Assembly (NCBI GenBank): GCA_963803425.1
Contig: CAWDMA010000003.1
Coordinates: 1-64,000, forward strand
Length of the DNA: 64,000 nucleotides
Direction of reading: 5' to 3'
DNA from: DASPWW01 sp963803425
Lineage (GTDB): Bacteria > Actinomycetota > Thermoleophilia > Solirubrobacterales > 70-9
This document shows, piece after piece, positions 19,435 through 28,885 of this stretch (its first letter is position 1; each line of letters opens with the position of its first letter). The notes below the pieces were generated by a model. The model did no database searches and had not been told where the DNA came from. It was given only the letters and a program-made list of their open reading frames with translations. The translations under genes and the position numbers were made by a program.

Positions 19435-20963
19435 TCAGGCGGCCGCCTGGCCGTGCAGATCCCGATCGAGGGCGTCGGCTGCGATCCAGCCCGACATCAG
19501 CGCCATCGGCATGCCCGGCCCCGGGTGGGCCGCCCCGCCCGCCAGATACAACCCCCGGACCTCGGCGACTGCGGTTGCCCGGCTTGAACGCGCCGAGGAA
19601 CCGGCCGTGGCTGGCGAGGCCGTAGATCGCGCCCTTGAGCACGCGGTAGCGCTCGTGGATGTCCTGCGGCGTCAGGGTCCGCTCGACCACGATCCGGCGC
19701 TCGAGGTCGTCGAGGCCGGCGGTGCGCGCGAGCTTGTCGAGGATGATCCGCCGGTAGCCGGGCAACATGCTCTCGCCAGTCGTGGCGCGGACGCAGATAG
19801 GGCGCGTGCACGAGCACATAGAGCGCCTCGCCGCCCGCGGGTGCGACCTCAGGCTCGGTCCGGGCGGGCGCGGCAACGTAGCAGGTCGGGTCGGGTGCCG
19901 GCTCGCCGCGCCGGTAGATCCAGTCGAACTCCTCCTCGGGGTCGCGCGAGAACACGAAATTGTGGTGCTGGAGGTGCTCGTAGGCGCGATCGAGGCCGAG
20001 ATAGAGCACGACGCCCGAGCACGCCGGCTCGAGCTGCCACTGGCGGGCGAAGCGCGCCGCCGCCTCGCCGCCGACCAGCTCCCGATAGGTGCGGACGCAA
20101 TCCATGTTCGAGACCACGGCGCCGAGCGCGATCCGCTCGCCATCGGCCATTTCGACGCCCTGCACCCGGCCGTTCGCGATCGTGAGGCGGCGCACGTCAG
20201 CCCCGATCCGGACCGTCGCGCCAAGCCGTTCAGCCAGCCGGGCAAGCGCCGCCGGCACCGCGCGCATGCCGCCTTTCGGATACCAGACGCCATCGCCGAC
20301 CTGCATGTGCGCGATCGCGCACAGGACGGCTGGGGCGCCGTAGGGCGACGATCCGACGTACTGGATGAAGTGGTCGAGCATCTGGGCGACGCGCGCGTCA
20401 TGCAGCTGGCGCCGGACGGTGGCGGCCACGGTCGCCCCCATGCGCAGGCTGAGGACGTCGGCGAGCGTGGCGGCGGATAGATTGCGCTTGATGTCGATGG
20501 TATCGCGCAGGCTCTCGACCGGCTTCCAGAAGAAGAACCGGTCGGAGACCTCATGCAGTCGCTGCGAGACCCGCAGGAACGCGGCATAGCCCTCGCCGGT
20601 GCCGTTGCCCGGTGCGAACGTCTCGAGATCCCGGCTCATCGCGGCGACGTCCTCTTTGAGGTCGAGCGTCGAGCCGTCCTCGAAGAAGCAACGCCATTGC
20701 GGATCGAGCCGGGCCAGATCGAGCTCGTCCTCGAGGTTTCGACCGGCTTCGCCCACGATGCGGGCGAGCACCCGCGGGACGGTGAGAATGGTCGGACCCA
20801 TGTCGAAGCGGAAACCGCGCTCTTCGAAGCCCGCCGCCTTACCGCCGAGCCAGTCGTTCTTCTCGAACAGGACGACCTCGTGCCCGCGGGCGGCCAGCGT
20901 ACAGGCGGCGGCGAGCCCGCCGAGGCCACCGCCGATCACGCCGATGGGCAGATCGCTCGCCAT
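19435..20963 (-). CDS. CrtN/CrtP-type carotenoid desaturase/oxidase (frameshifted near the 3' end)
   Basis: An FAD-dependent amine-oxidase-fold enzyme of about 505 residues. The dinucleotide-binding start is MASDLPIGVIGGGLGGLAAA, followed by EKNDWLGGKAAGF and RFDMGPTILTVPRVL, typical of CrtI/CrtN/CrtP. The first 390 residues are in one frame; frame changes near 19790 and 19575 lead to YRRIILDKLARTAGLDDLER and then the C-terminal FAD motif LAGGAAHPGPGMPMALMSG. The ATG at 20963 overlaps the stop of the other desaturase gene. GGGLGG and GPxILT resemble CrtP (diapolycopene oxidase), so this may oxidise the C30 chain ends; which of the two paralogues desaturates and which oxidises is uncertain. 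Confidence 0.8.
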
Positions 20964-22581
20964 CAGGAAGCCCTCGCGAACTTAATCGGCGAGCAGTCCG
21001 GTTGCGCCGCCCCGACCGGCAGGGTGAGCCCGAGATCTTCCGCCAGCAGCCGGCTGGTGATGCGGGCCAACTCGAAGATGACCGGCAGGCCACTGCCCGG
21101 ATGGGTGCCGCCACCGACCAGGTACACCTGATCGAGGTCCTCGAAACGGTTGCGAGGTCGGTTGTGCAGCATCTGCCCGATGTCGTGCGCGAGATTGAAG
21201 GTCGCGCCGCGATAGATCTGCATGTCGTGCTCCCAGTCGGCCGGCGTGACGATCTTCTCGAACCGGATGCGCCGCTCCAGATCGTCGATCCCCAACAGCG
21301 CCAGACGGCGCAGTACGAGCTGGCGATAGCGGGGCGCTTCCTGCTGCCAGTCGATGCCGAGGGCCTGGTTGCCGACCGGCACGAGCACGTAGAGCGCGCT
21401 GTGGCCGGGCGGCGCCTGCTCGGGGTCGGTGACGCAGGCGTTCTGGACGTAGAGCGATGGCTGCTCCGGCGGTGCGGTGCCGACCTCGATCGCCCGCACG
21501 TTGCGGCGGTAGTCCTCGGCCAACAGGATCGTGTGGTGTGCCAGGTGATCGAAGCGGCCCTCGATGCCCAGGTACATCATGAACGTCGAGCAGGAGTAAC
21601 GCTTCTTGGCCAGGCTACGATCCGACCAGCGGCGCCGCAACCGATCCGGCACCAGGTTCGCCATGGACTGGGCGAAATCGGCGTTGATGACGAGTGCATC
21701 GCTCGGGTACTCGCCGCGCTCGGTCCGGACGCCCACTGCCTTGCGGCCTGTGAAGACGATCTCGGTGACCGGCTCGTTCAGCCGGATCTGCACGCCCCGC
21801 CGGGCGGCGGTCCTGGCCATGGCCGCCATCACGGCGCCGCATCCGCCCCGCGGATGGAACACCCCATGCTCGTATTCCATGAACGACAGGATGGTGAACA
21901 GGCTCGGGCATTTGAACGGCGACATGCCCAGATACTTGGACTGGAACGAGAAGGCGAGCCGTACCCGTGGGTCCGAGAAGTAGCGGGCGAGGTCGCGATC
22001 GACGCTGTGGAAAGGGCGCAGGCTCGGGAGCGCCCGCAACAGATCCGGCGTAAGGAGGTCCCGCCAGCCGCCGAAGGGGCGCTGGAGCACCGGGCGGAAA
22101 GCTTCGAATTTGGCGCGGTTGTCGCCGATGTAGCGGTCAACTGCGGCCGCGTCCGCGGGCGAGAGCCGGGCGATGTCCTGCGCCAGCCTGCCCAGATCGG
22201 CGGTCGCGCGGATCTCCCCGCCGGCTTCGAAGATCAGGTGGTACATGGGATCGAGGCGGAGCAGCTCCACCTCCTGCCCGAGGCGGTGCCCGCAGGCGGC
22301 GAAGATCTCATCCAGCACCTGCGGGTACAGGAAGAAGGTCGGTCCGAGATCGAATTTGAAGCCGCCGGCGTGCAAGGTCGCCGACCGGCCGCCGACCCGG
22401 TCCTTGCGCTCGAGCACGACCACCTCCGCGCCGGCATTCGCCAGGAGCATGGCCGCTGCGAGGCCGCCGGGTCCCGCGCCGGCAATCACCACCCGCGGGC
22501 GCGACCGGCGACCTGGAGCGACGCAGTGGAAGGGCGCCGGTGCGGTCTGCGCGCCGGCCGCGTTGGTGAGCGCGCGCCTCA
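20963..22581 (-). CDS. CrtN/CrtP-type carotenoid desaturase, first copy
   Basis: Intact, about 538 residues from ATG 22581, which overlaps the stop of the sigma factor gene (ATGA). After about 35 extra residues comes VVIAGAGPGGLAAAMLLANA, then ERKDRVGGRSATLHAGGFKF, DLGPTFFLYPQVLDEIF and the C-terminal VYLVGGGTHPGSGLPV, all phytoene-desaturase-family FAD motifs. A conserved FSFQSKYLGMSPFKCPSLF substrate-channel block is present. With no crtB or crtM nearby, the likely substrate is squalene made elsewhere (for example by HpnCDE), giving C30 carotenoids; this is inference from the accompanying crtQ-, acyltransferase- and aldehyde-dehydrogenase-like genes. Confidence 0.85.
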
Positions 22582-23196
22582 TCGGATCGCAGCGAGCAGC
22601 CGGCGCAGTTTGCCGAGCGCCAGCCGTTGACGGGACTTCACGGTGCCGAGCGGCAGATCGAGCTCGTCGGCCAGCGCGGTTTGCGACTTCTGGCCAAAGT
22701 AGCCTTGAGCAATCAGCCGGTTCTGCTCGCTCGGCAAGGACGCCACGGCCTGCCGCAGGTTTCGCTCGAGTTCGGTCAGATAGAAGCGATCCTCGGCGTC
22801 GTCGGCCGCCGCCAGAACGATCGATTGGGCATTGCACTCGGGCTCGGCCCGGCTGCGGCGGAAGGCGTCGATCAAACGGTTGCGCGCGATCGAAAAGATC
22901 CAGGTCGAGGCGGTCGCCCGGGTGGCGTCGAACTGCCCGGCGCGTTGCCAGAGCGCCAACATGACGTCCTGGGTCACATCTTCGGCGAGCGGCGCTGCAG
23001 CGCCGAGGCGGCGCAGCCAGGCCTCGAGCCGCGGCGCGAATTGTCCGAACAACTGCGCGAAGGCGGCGTGATCCCGGCCTTCGGCCACGGCGGTCAGCAG
23101 CCGGTCCGGGCTGGGCGCAGGACGCCCGGCGCCCGCCGTGCCCGCGTCGGGGTTCCGGTCCGTCCGCCGGGTGCCCGGCATGTCATCAGTCAGCAC
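22579..23196 (-). CDS. ECF RNA polymerase sigma factor
   Basis: Intact, 205 residues, GTG start at 23196. Region 2 is visible as LAEDVTQDVMLALWQRAGQF and STWIFSIARNRLIDAFRRSR, and region 4 as LPSEQNRLIAQGYFGQKSQT followed by a helix-turn-helix ending GTVKSRQRLALGKLRRLL. Its start lies inside the end of the carH-like gene (11-base overlap) and its stop overlaps the desaturase ATG, so it is co-translated with the photoreceptor regulator and the pigment enzymes. No anti-sigma gene is adjacent. Pairing of a B12-binding MerR protein with an ECF factor resembles LitR/LitS of Streptomyces, suggesting light-induced transcription driven by this sigma factor. Confidence 0.88.
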   Translation of the reverse strand: MLTDDMPGTRRTDRNPDAGTAGAGRPAPSPDRLLTAVAEGRDHAAFAQLFGQFAPRLEAWLRRLGAAAPLAEDVTQDVMLALWQRAGQFDATRATASTWIFSIARNRLIDAFRRSRAEPECNAQSIVLAAADDAEDRFYLTELERNLRQAVASLPSEQNRLIAQGYFGQKSQTALADELDLPLGTVKSRQRLALGKLRRLLAAIR

Positions 23197-24100
23197 GGCG
23201 TTCTCCCAGTTTACGCTTGGTTTCGCGCAAGATTTCCGTCTGCTCCAGGAAGTCGTCGAAACTGCTCAAGCGGATGGACTTTTCAGGAAGACTGGATGTA
23301 TCCAGGTCTTGAGCGGCGGATCCACCGAGCCAGAGATCGATTTCTGAGGGTAGCTGACAACGGAGCTGAGTGAGCTGAGTCCCGACTTCAGGGATGGCGT
23401 TGACGAGACTGAGGGCGACCACGGCGGCATGGCTGCGGACGGCCGCCTGTGCCAGCTCGGCCGGTGGCAGTTCGGCGCCGAGATAGATGCAGCGCATGCC
23501 CTGGCTCGCGGCGAGAAAAGCGGCCAGCAGGCTGCCGATGGCGTGCCGCTCGCCGGTCAGCGTGCCGAAGACCATGGCCGGACCGCGCGCGGCCTTCTGG
23601 AAAGTGTGCATCGTGGCCATGACCAGGCGCTCGACGCTGGCCGTCAGCAGGTGCTCCTGCGCTGCCATAAACTGGCCGGCATGCCAGCGCACCCCGGCTT
23701 CGACGAGGGCCGGCGCGAGCACAAAGCGCACGGCGCCGCGCGGCGATAGCGCGGCGATCGCGAGGCCGAGGATCTCGTCGCACAGGTCGGAGCGATAGCT
23801 TGCCGCCGCGTCGACCAGGGACGCGACCAGATCGCTGAAGCTCTGCGCCGGGTCGTGGGCGCGAGCTTCGCGCACCAGATCCTGCAGTTCCTCCAGCGAC
23901 AGTCGGGCGGCCCGGTGGATCGGGTGGCCGAGATCGACCGCCTGGCGCAGCAGCCGCAGCTTGGCCAGATCCGCGGCGTCGTACAGCCGCCGTCCGCTCT
24001 CGTCGCGTCGCGGCTGCACCGCGGCGTACCGGCGCTCCCAGGCCCGCAACGTATCCGGTGTGAGGCCGGTCACCTGAGCCACGGTCTTCATCGAATGCAC
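23186..24100 (-). CDS. CarH/LitR-type MerR regulator with cobalamin-binding photoreceptor domain
   Basis: Intact, 304 residues. I chose GTG 24100, seven bases after GGAGG; an ATG three codons further in (24091) is the alternative. Residues 4-70 are a MerR winged helix (MKTVAQVTGLTPDTLRAWER). A helical cap domain holds the W139-x9-E149-H150 motif of adenosylcobalamin photoreceptors, and the B12-binding Rossmann domain has E184-R-H186-A-I-G189, the ExHxxG ligand motif with the histidine that replaces the lower axial ligand. CarH binds AdoCbl as a dark-state repressor tetramer and falls apart in light. It heads the carotenoid operon and shares a short, repeat-filled promoter region with the divergent aldehyde dehydrogenase, so light induction of both units is likely. 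Confidence 0.88.
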   Translation of the reverse strand: MHSMKTVAQVTGLTPDTLRAWERRYAAVQPRRDESGRRLYDAADLAKLRLLRQAVDLGHPIHRAARLSLEELQDLVREARAHDPAQSFSDLVASLVDAAASYRSDLCDEILGLAIAALSPRGAVRFVLAPALVEAGVRWHAGQFMAAQEHLLTASVERLVMATMHTFQKAARGPAMVFGTLTGERHAIGSLLAAFLAASQGMRCIYLGAELPPAELAQAAVRSHAAVVALSLVNAIPEVGTQLTQLRCQLPSEIDLWLGGSAAQDLDTSSLPEKSIRLSSFDDFLEQTEILRETKRKLGERRAD

Positions 24101-24117
24101 GATCGCTCCTCCCTGGT

Positions 24118-24164
24118 TGTCCATATTATGTCCATGGTGGTACCTTGACAAGGTATGGACATAT
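24118..24164. promoter_or_regulatory. carH promoter with clustered putative CarH operators
   Basis: On the minus strand TTGTCA (24151-24146) and TAATAT (24128-24123) are separated by exactly 17 bases: a strong sigma-70 promoter for the regulator operon. Inside and beside it are TGTCCATA (24118-24125), ATGTCCAT (24128-24135) and ATGGACAT (24155-24162), three copies of one half-site, the last inverted. A perfect 15-base palindrome TACCTTG-A-CAAGGTA (24141-24155) covers the -35. Repeats over the promoter fit dark-state repression by a CarH tetramer. No clear -10 was found for the divergent aldehyde dehydrogenase gene, perhaps because it needs the ECF factor. Confidence 0.6.
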
Positions 24165-24213
24165 CGAAACTTGGTCGGTGCGCGATATCCGTCAGTGGCA
24201 CCAGGAGGAGAGC

Positions 24214-25744
24214 ATGGCGCGCGCAACGGGCAGCATGGCTGAGTTCGGGACGCTGCCGCCGGTGACCGCCGCTCGAGGTCAGCTGCGGCGGGCGCGTCTG
24301 GCCCAGGCGGCGTGGGCGCAGAGCACGCTCGCGACCCGCCTGGGCATCGTGTGCCGGCTGCGTCAGCTGATCGCCCAGGAACCGGACATGCTGGTCGCGG
24401 CGGTCGGCGGCCGCCACGGCCCGGCCGAGACGTTGGCGACCGAGATCATCCCGCTCGCCGACGCCTGCCGCTTCCTTGAGCGCGAAGCGGCACGCCTGCT
24501 GCAGCCGCGACGCCTGGGGCGGCGTGGCCGGCCGCTCTGGCTGGCGGGCGCCGAGGCCGAGATCCGGCGCGAGCCGCTGGGCGTCGTCCTGATCCTGGCA
24601 CCCGGCAACTACCCGCTGTTCCTGCCGGGTGTGCAGCTGCTGCAAGGGCTGGTCGCCGGCAACGCGGTGCTCCTGAAACCGGCGCCGGGCTGCACTGCTC
24701 CCCTCGTTGCGCTGAGCGGCCTTTTGAGCGCTGCAGGACTGCCGCCAGAGCTCCTGCAGCTGCTCGACGAAGAGGTCGCGAGCGCGCGCGCCATGATCGC
24801 GCAGGGCATCGACCACGTCGTGCTGACCGGTTCGGCGGACACCGGCCGAGCCGTGCTCGCGGACCTGGCGCCGCGGCTCACGCCGGCGACGCTCGAGCTG
24901 TCAGGCAATGATGCGGTCTTCGTCCTGCCCGGCGCTGATCTCGACTTGGTCGCCGATGCGCTTGCATTCGGGCTCCGGCTGAATGGCGGCGCCACCTGCA
25001 TCGCTCCCCGGCGCGTGTTCGTGCCGCTGGCGCGATCGGCGGAGCTCGAGAACCGGCTCCAGGCGCGGCTCGCCGCGCTGCCGCCGGTGGCGATCGCGGC
25101 ATCGACCCTGGAGCGGTTGGGTGCTCTGCTCGACGAAGCGCGACGCGCCGGCTGCCGGCTCGCGACCGGGGCGCCGCCGGCGGGCGCGCCGGCGATCAGC
25201 CCGGTCCTGATCGCCGACGCAAGCCCGGAGATCGGTCTGCTCAAGGTCGACATCTTCGCGCCGGTGCTCGCTCTCGTCCCGGTGCGCGATCTCGAGCAGG
25301 CACTCAACTTCGATGAGATGTGTCCCTATGCGCTCGGCGCCTCGGTGTTCGGGCCGGAGAGGCCGGCGCGCCGGCTGGCGCGCGCGGATCCGCGCCGGTG
25401 CGGTCACGATCAACGATCTGATCGTCCCGACCGCCGATCCACGCCTGCCCTTCGGCGGCCGCGGCCAGAGCGGCTTTGGGGTCACCCGCGGCGCCGAAGG
25501 CCTGCTCGAGCTCACCCGCCTCAAGACGGTCAGCCTGCGCCGCGGCCGGTTGAGGCCGCACTACCAGCCGGCGACAGCGGCCGGCCCGGCGTTGTTCAGC
25601 GACTATCTCCGCGCCGCCCACGGACCGGGCCGGATCGGGCGCATCCGCGCCTGGTTCGGTCTTTGCGCTGCGCTCGGGCGGCGCGCACGAGCCGGATCAG
25701 GCACGCTCACAGACGGCAGAAAAGCTGGACGTCAGCGGAGATAG
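24214..25744 (+). CDS. aldehyde dehydrogenase family protein, carotenoid-aldehyde type (frameshifted once)
   Basis: ATG 24214 follows CCAGGAGGAG; upstream in-frame residues show no conservation. Visible motifs are LGVVLILAPGNYPLFLPGVQ, the nucleotide-binding VLTGSADTGRAV, the catalytic Glu in LELSGNDAVFV (degenerate), and the catalytic Cys in LNGGATCIAPRRVFV. One frame change near 25376 leads to RIRAGAVTINDLIVPTADPR and the terminal PFGGRGQSGFGV. Length after repair is about 505 residues. Placed divergently from a CrtN/CrtP/CrtQ operon, it corresponds to AldH of staphyloxanthin synthesis, which oxidises the C30 aldehyde to the acid that CrtQ glycosylates. The role is inferred from context. 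Confidence 0.8.
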
Positions 25745-26160
25745 CGGAGCCGCAGGCGGGTTGCGGCGCCGCCGGCGCCGATCTCGATCGCCGCATCCGC
25801 GAAGCGGGGCGGGCCGAAGCGCATCGGCGCATCGTTACTGAAGCCCATGCCTTCCTTCGGCCAGCCGAGGAAATTGCGATCGAGGTCGAGATTGTCGTTC
25901 TCGTCATGGAATGCCTGCACCGCGTAGACCCCGGGCTCGATGCCGCGGACCACGACCTCGGCCTCGCCGCTGACCGCCGCCACCCGGCCGGTATAGGGGC
26001 AGCCCCGGCGCAGAAAGGTCTCGGGTGTGCAGACCGCGACCAGAAGGTGCCCCGAGGCGGTCGCGACGTCTTCGAGCGTCACCTTGAGCTCGGCGGCCGC
26101 CGCACCCGAGACCGGCACGGTGAGCAGGAGCGGCAGCAACAGGAATTGGACGGTGCGCAT
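25732..26160 (-). CDS. DUF2141 secreted protein
   Basis: Intact, about 142 residues from ATG 26160, with a clean signal peptide (MRTVQFLLLPLLLTVPVSGA, cut after AAA). The mature domain has GHLLVAVCTPETFLRRGCPY, GIEPGVYAVQAFHDENDNLD and GWPKEGMGFSNDA; the AFHDEN.N.LD and GFS-DA blocks are the DUF2141 hallmarks. It is convergent with the aldehyde dehydrogenase gene and overlaps it by 13 bases. DUF2141 genes are often seen near carotenoid and squalene genes, but their activity is not established to my knowledge. It probably acts in the periplasm or outer membrane. Confidence 0.8.
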   Translation of the reverse strand: MRTVQFLLLPLLLTVPVSGAAAAELKVTLEDVATASGHLLVAVCTPETFLRRGCPYTGRVAAVSGEAEVVVRGIEPGVYAVQAFHDENDNLDLDRNFLGWPKEGMGFSNDAPMRFGPPRFADAAIEIGAGGAATRLRLRYLR

Positions 26161-26296
26161 GGTCGCGAACTCACGGTCGGCAGACTCGCCCCGATCCTGC
26201 CAGAGCGCGTCCCGCTTGCAAACGTCGAGCGGCGGCATTGATCCGGACGGGCAGCCTGATCGTAACAGCGGCGTTCAACCATCAAGGAGTTGAACG

Positions 26297-26782
26297 GTGG
26301 CAAGACTTGCATCGATCATCCGCGCGAGCTGCATCGCGCTCCCCTTGGCCTACGCGAGCGGCACCGCGGCAGCTGCGGACGTCGTGGAGACGGCATCGGA
26401 GGCCGGATCATTTCAGACCCTTCTGACCGCCGCGCAAGCGGCCGGTCTGGTCGAAACGCTGAAGAGCGAAGGGCCGTTCACGGTCTTTGCGCCCACCGAC
26501 GAGGCGTTCGCGAAGCTGCCCGCAGGGACCGTCGACAATCTGCTCAAGCCCGAGAACCAGGATCAGCTGAAGGCGCTGCTCACCTACCACGTCGTGCCCG
26601 GCAAGGTGATGTCGAGCGACCTCGCCGGCAGGCAGATCGATGTCGCCAGCGTCGAAGGCGCGCCGATCATGATCGACGCCACCGGCGACCACGTCATGGT
26701 CGACGACGCGACGGTAACTAAGGCCGACATCGAGGCCGACAACGGCGTCATTCACGTGATCGACAGCGTCATTCAACCTTAG
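26297..26782 (+). CDS. fasciclin (FAS1) domain secreted protein
   Basis: Intact, 161 residues from GTG 26297, eight bases after AAGGAG. A signal peptide (ending SGTAAAA) precedes a single FAS1 domain: FQTLLTAAQAAGLVETLKSE, the H1 motif GPFTVFAPTDEAFAKLP, the YH motif LLTYHVVPGKVMSSDL and the H2 motif NGVIHVIDSVIQP. FAS1 proteins mediate adhesion or bind hydrophobic ligands; some, such as the crustacean/algal-type AstaP, bind carotenoids. Its place beside a carotenoid operon makes a periplasmic pigment-binding role possible, but this is only a suggestion. Confidence 0.88.
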   Translation: MARLASIIRASCIALPLAYASGTAAAADVVETASEAGSFQTLLTAAQAAGLVETLKSEGPFTVFAPTDEAFAKLPAGTVDNLLKPENQDQLKALLTYHVVPGKVMSSDLAGRQIDVASVEGAPIMIDATGDHVMVDDATVTKADIEADNGVIHVIDSVIQP

Positions 26783-26799
26783 CGCGTGTTCGCCGCGGC

Positions 26800-26828
26800 G
26801 CGGAGGTCTCGGCAACCGGGGCCTCCGC
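26800..26828 (+). terminator. stem-loop after the fasciclin gene
   Basis: GCGGAGG (26800-26806) pairs with CCTCCGC (26822-26828), with an inner CGG-CAA-CCG helix. It starts 18 bases after the fasciclin stop codon. There is no T-run, so it could be an RNA-stabilising hairpin or a Rho-dependent stop. Confidence 0.4.
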
Positions 26829-27116
26829 ACCCCCGTGTTGCGTTCGGCTGAGCCTCAGGTCAAAGCGGTCGCGCACCGATGCGGGGAAATCTGCCTGAGC
26901 GAATGACAATCAACTCATGATGGCGAGCGGTAAGACCAGCCGCTCCCGGGCAAGACATCTCGCCCCCTTGACCGCGCCGCGCCGCGGCGCACCACGTCGG
27001 TGCCTGCCGGCGACCAGGGTGTCGGCTTCGCAGAAGGAGCCGGCGTTCCCGCCAAGGCTGCCGCCAGCTGCGAACCGGCTGCCGGTCGCCGGGTTGGTGC
27101 GTCTTCCGGTTTCTGG
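26829..27116. other. intergenic stretch between convergent fasciclin and potC genes
   Basis: About 290 bases lie between the fasciclin hairpin and the stop codon of the permease gene on the other strand. Only shadow ORFs are present; I see no RNA gene, repeat or recognisable coding remnant. Confidence 0.4.
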
Positions 27117-27940
27117 TCACTTGCCGCTGCCCGCAACCGTGTCCGCGCCGCGGGTCAGATAGTAGGCGACCAGAATCGGCAGGAAGGTCACGGCGATCAC
27201 GAAGACCGCGACGACGTTGGTGACCGGCCGCTGGCGCGGGCGGACCAGCTCGGTCAGCATCCAGATCGGCAGCGTCTTCTGCTGGCCGGCGGTGAAGGTG
27301 GTGACGATCACCTCGTCGAAGGAGAGCGCGAATGCCAGCATGCCGCCGGCCAGCAGCGCGGTCGCGATGTTGGGCAGCACGACGTAGCGGAAGGTCTGGA
27401 AGCCGTTGGCGCCGAGATCCATCGAGGCCTCGATCAGCGAGCCGGAGGTCGCGCCGCAGGCGCGCCAGCACGTTGTTGTAGACGACGACAATGCAGAAGG
27501 TGGCGTGCCCGATCACGATGGTCCAGAAGCTGAACGGGATGTCGGCGAGATCGATGGCCGCGCGCAGCGAGATGCCGGTGACGATGCCGGGCAGCGCGAT
27601 CGGCAGGATGATCAGGAGCGTGATCGCCTCGCGGCCGAAGAAGCGGCCGCGGCAGAGCGCGGCCGCGGCGAGCGTGCCGAGCACGAGCGCGAGCGCGGTC
27701 GCGACGAGCGCGACCTGCAGCGAGAGCCCGAGCGCGTTCCAGATGTCCGCCGCTCCCAGGCGACCGCGAACCACCGCAGCGTCAGGCCGGGCGGCGGGAA
27801 GTGGTAGCTCTTGTCGTCGGTGGTGAAGGCGTAGAGCAGGATGAAGGCCAGCGGCACGTGCAGGATAGAGCAGGCCCGCCGGCGGCGGCGAGCTTGAGGC
27901 CCCAGCGGCGCGCACCCTGTTGCTATAGAGCGCATCGAAC
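27117..27940 (-). CDS. potC: polyamine-type ABC transporter permease 2, PotC-like (frameshifted)
   Basis: Several frames together give one inner-membrane permease of about 270 residues: LHVPLAFILLYAFTTDDKSY at the N-terminus, ALGLSLQVALVATALALVLG, the LPIALPGIVTGISLRAAI helix, the EAA-type cytoplasmic loop EASMDLGANGFQTFRYVVLP that docks on the ATPase, and FALSFDEVIVTTFTAGQQKT. Changes of frame fall near 27470, 27750 and 27870-27915. It is the last gene of the D-A-B-C operon. Substrate class (putrescine/spermidine or a related amine) is inferred from the family. Confidence 0.82.
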
Positions 27941-28885
27941 GCCCCCAGGCGCTTGGCGATCGTGAGATAGACCGCCATGATCACGATCGGCACGACCGAG
28001 AAGGCGGCGGCCAGCGGGATGTTGCCGGCGGTGCCCTGCTGCAGGTAGACCGCCTGGCCGATGAAGAAGCGCGATGAGCCGATGATGTAGGGAATGATGT
28101 AGTCGCCGAGCGTGAGCGAGAAGGTGAAGATCGAGCCGGCGGCCACGCCCGGGAAGGCCAGCGGCAGGATCACGGTGCGGAAGGTCTCGCGCGGCCGGCG
28201 CCGAGGTCGGCCGAGGCCTCGAGCAGCGCTTCGGCACCCGCTCGAGCGCCGCCTGGATCGGCAGGATCATGAACGGCAGCCAGATGTAGGTGAACACCAG
28301 GAACATGCCGATATAGGATACCGAGAGCGAGGGGCCGCCGATCACCGGCAGCGCCAGGACCGCGTCGAGCAGCCAGGCAGAGCCGGGCCTCGGCGAACGC
28401 CCAGCTGATGACGCCCTCCTTGGCCAGGATCAGCTTCCAGGCGTAGACCCGCACCAGATAGCTCGACCAGAGCGGCAGCATGACCGCGAGATAGAGCAGC
28501 GCCTTCGCGCGCCCGGTCGCGTAGCGCGCCATGTAGTAGGCGATCGGGAAGCCGATCAGCGCCGCGCCGACGGTGACCGCCGCCGCCATGCTGACGGTGC
28601 GCAGGATGATGTCGAGATTGGCGGGCTGGTCAGCAGCTCGGCGTAGGAGCGCAGCGTGAGCTCGTACACCACCTGGCCGGTGAAGTCGTCGAACGAGAAG
28701 AAGCTCTGCATCAGGAGCGCGAACAGCGAGCCGAGATAGATGATGCCGAGCCAGAGCAGCGGCGGCGCCAGCAGGAGCAGCGTCAGCAGTCCGGCATGGC
28801 GGTAGAGGAAGGTCGACAGCCGGCGCAGACGGGTCGGCTCCGGCACGCCGGCGGGCAGTCCGATCCCGGTCGCTGCGACGCTCAC
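27923..28885 (-). CDS. potB: polyamine-type ABC transporter permease 1, PotB-like (frameshifted)
   Basis: GTG 28885 overlaps the stop of the ATPase gene (GTGA). After a cytoplasmic lead comes LLTLLLLAPPLLWLGIIYLG, then SFFSFDDFTGQVVYELTLRS, VMLPLWSSYLVRVYAWKLIL and the C-terminal ILPLAFPGVAAGSIFTFSLT and GDYIIPYIIGSS blocks, all typical of PotB/PotH. Frame changes fall near 28628, 28390, 28240 and 28195. The end is set near 27923, where a TAG appears in one frame just before the PotC lead; the exact stop is uncertain because of the indels. Confidence 0.8.

Noticed and set aside
24145..24173. Sigma-70 promoter for the aldehyde dehydrogenase gene using TTGACA at 24145
   Set aside because: No acceptable -10 lies 16-19 bases downstream; the hexamer is better read as part of the palindrome and the opposite-strand -35.
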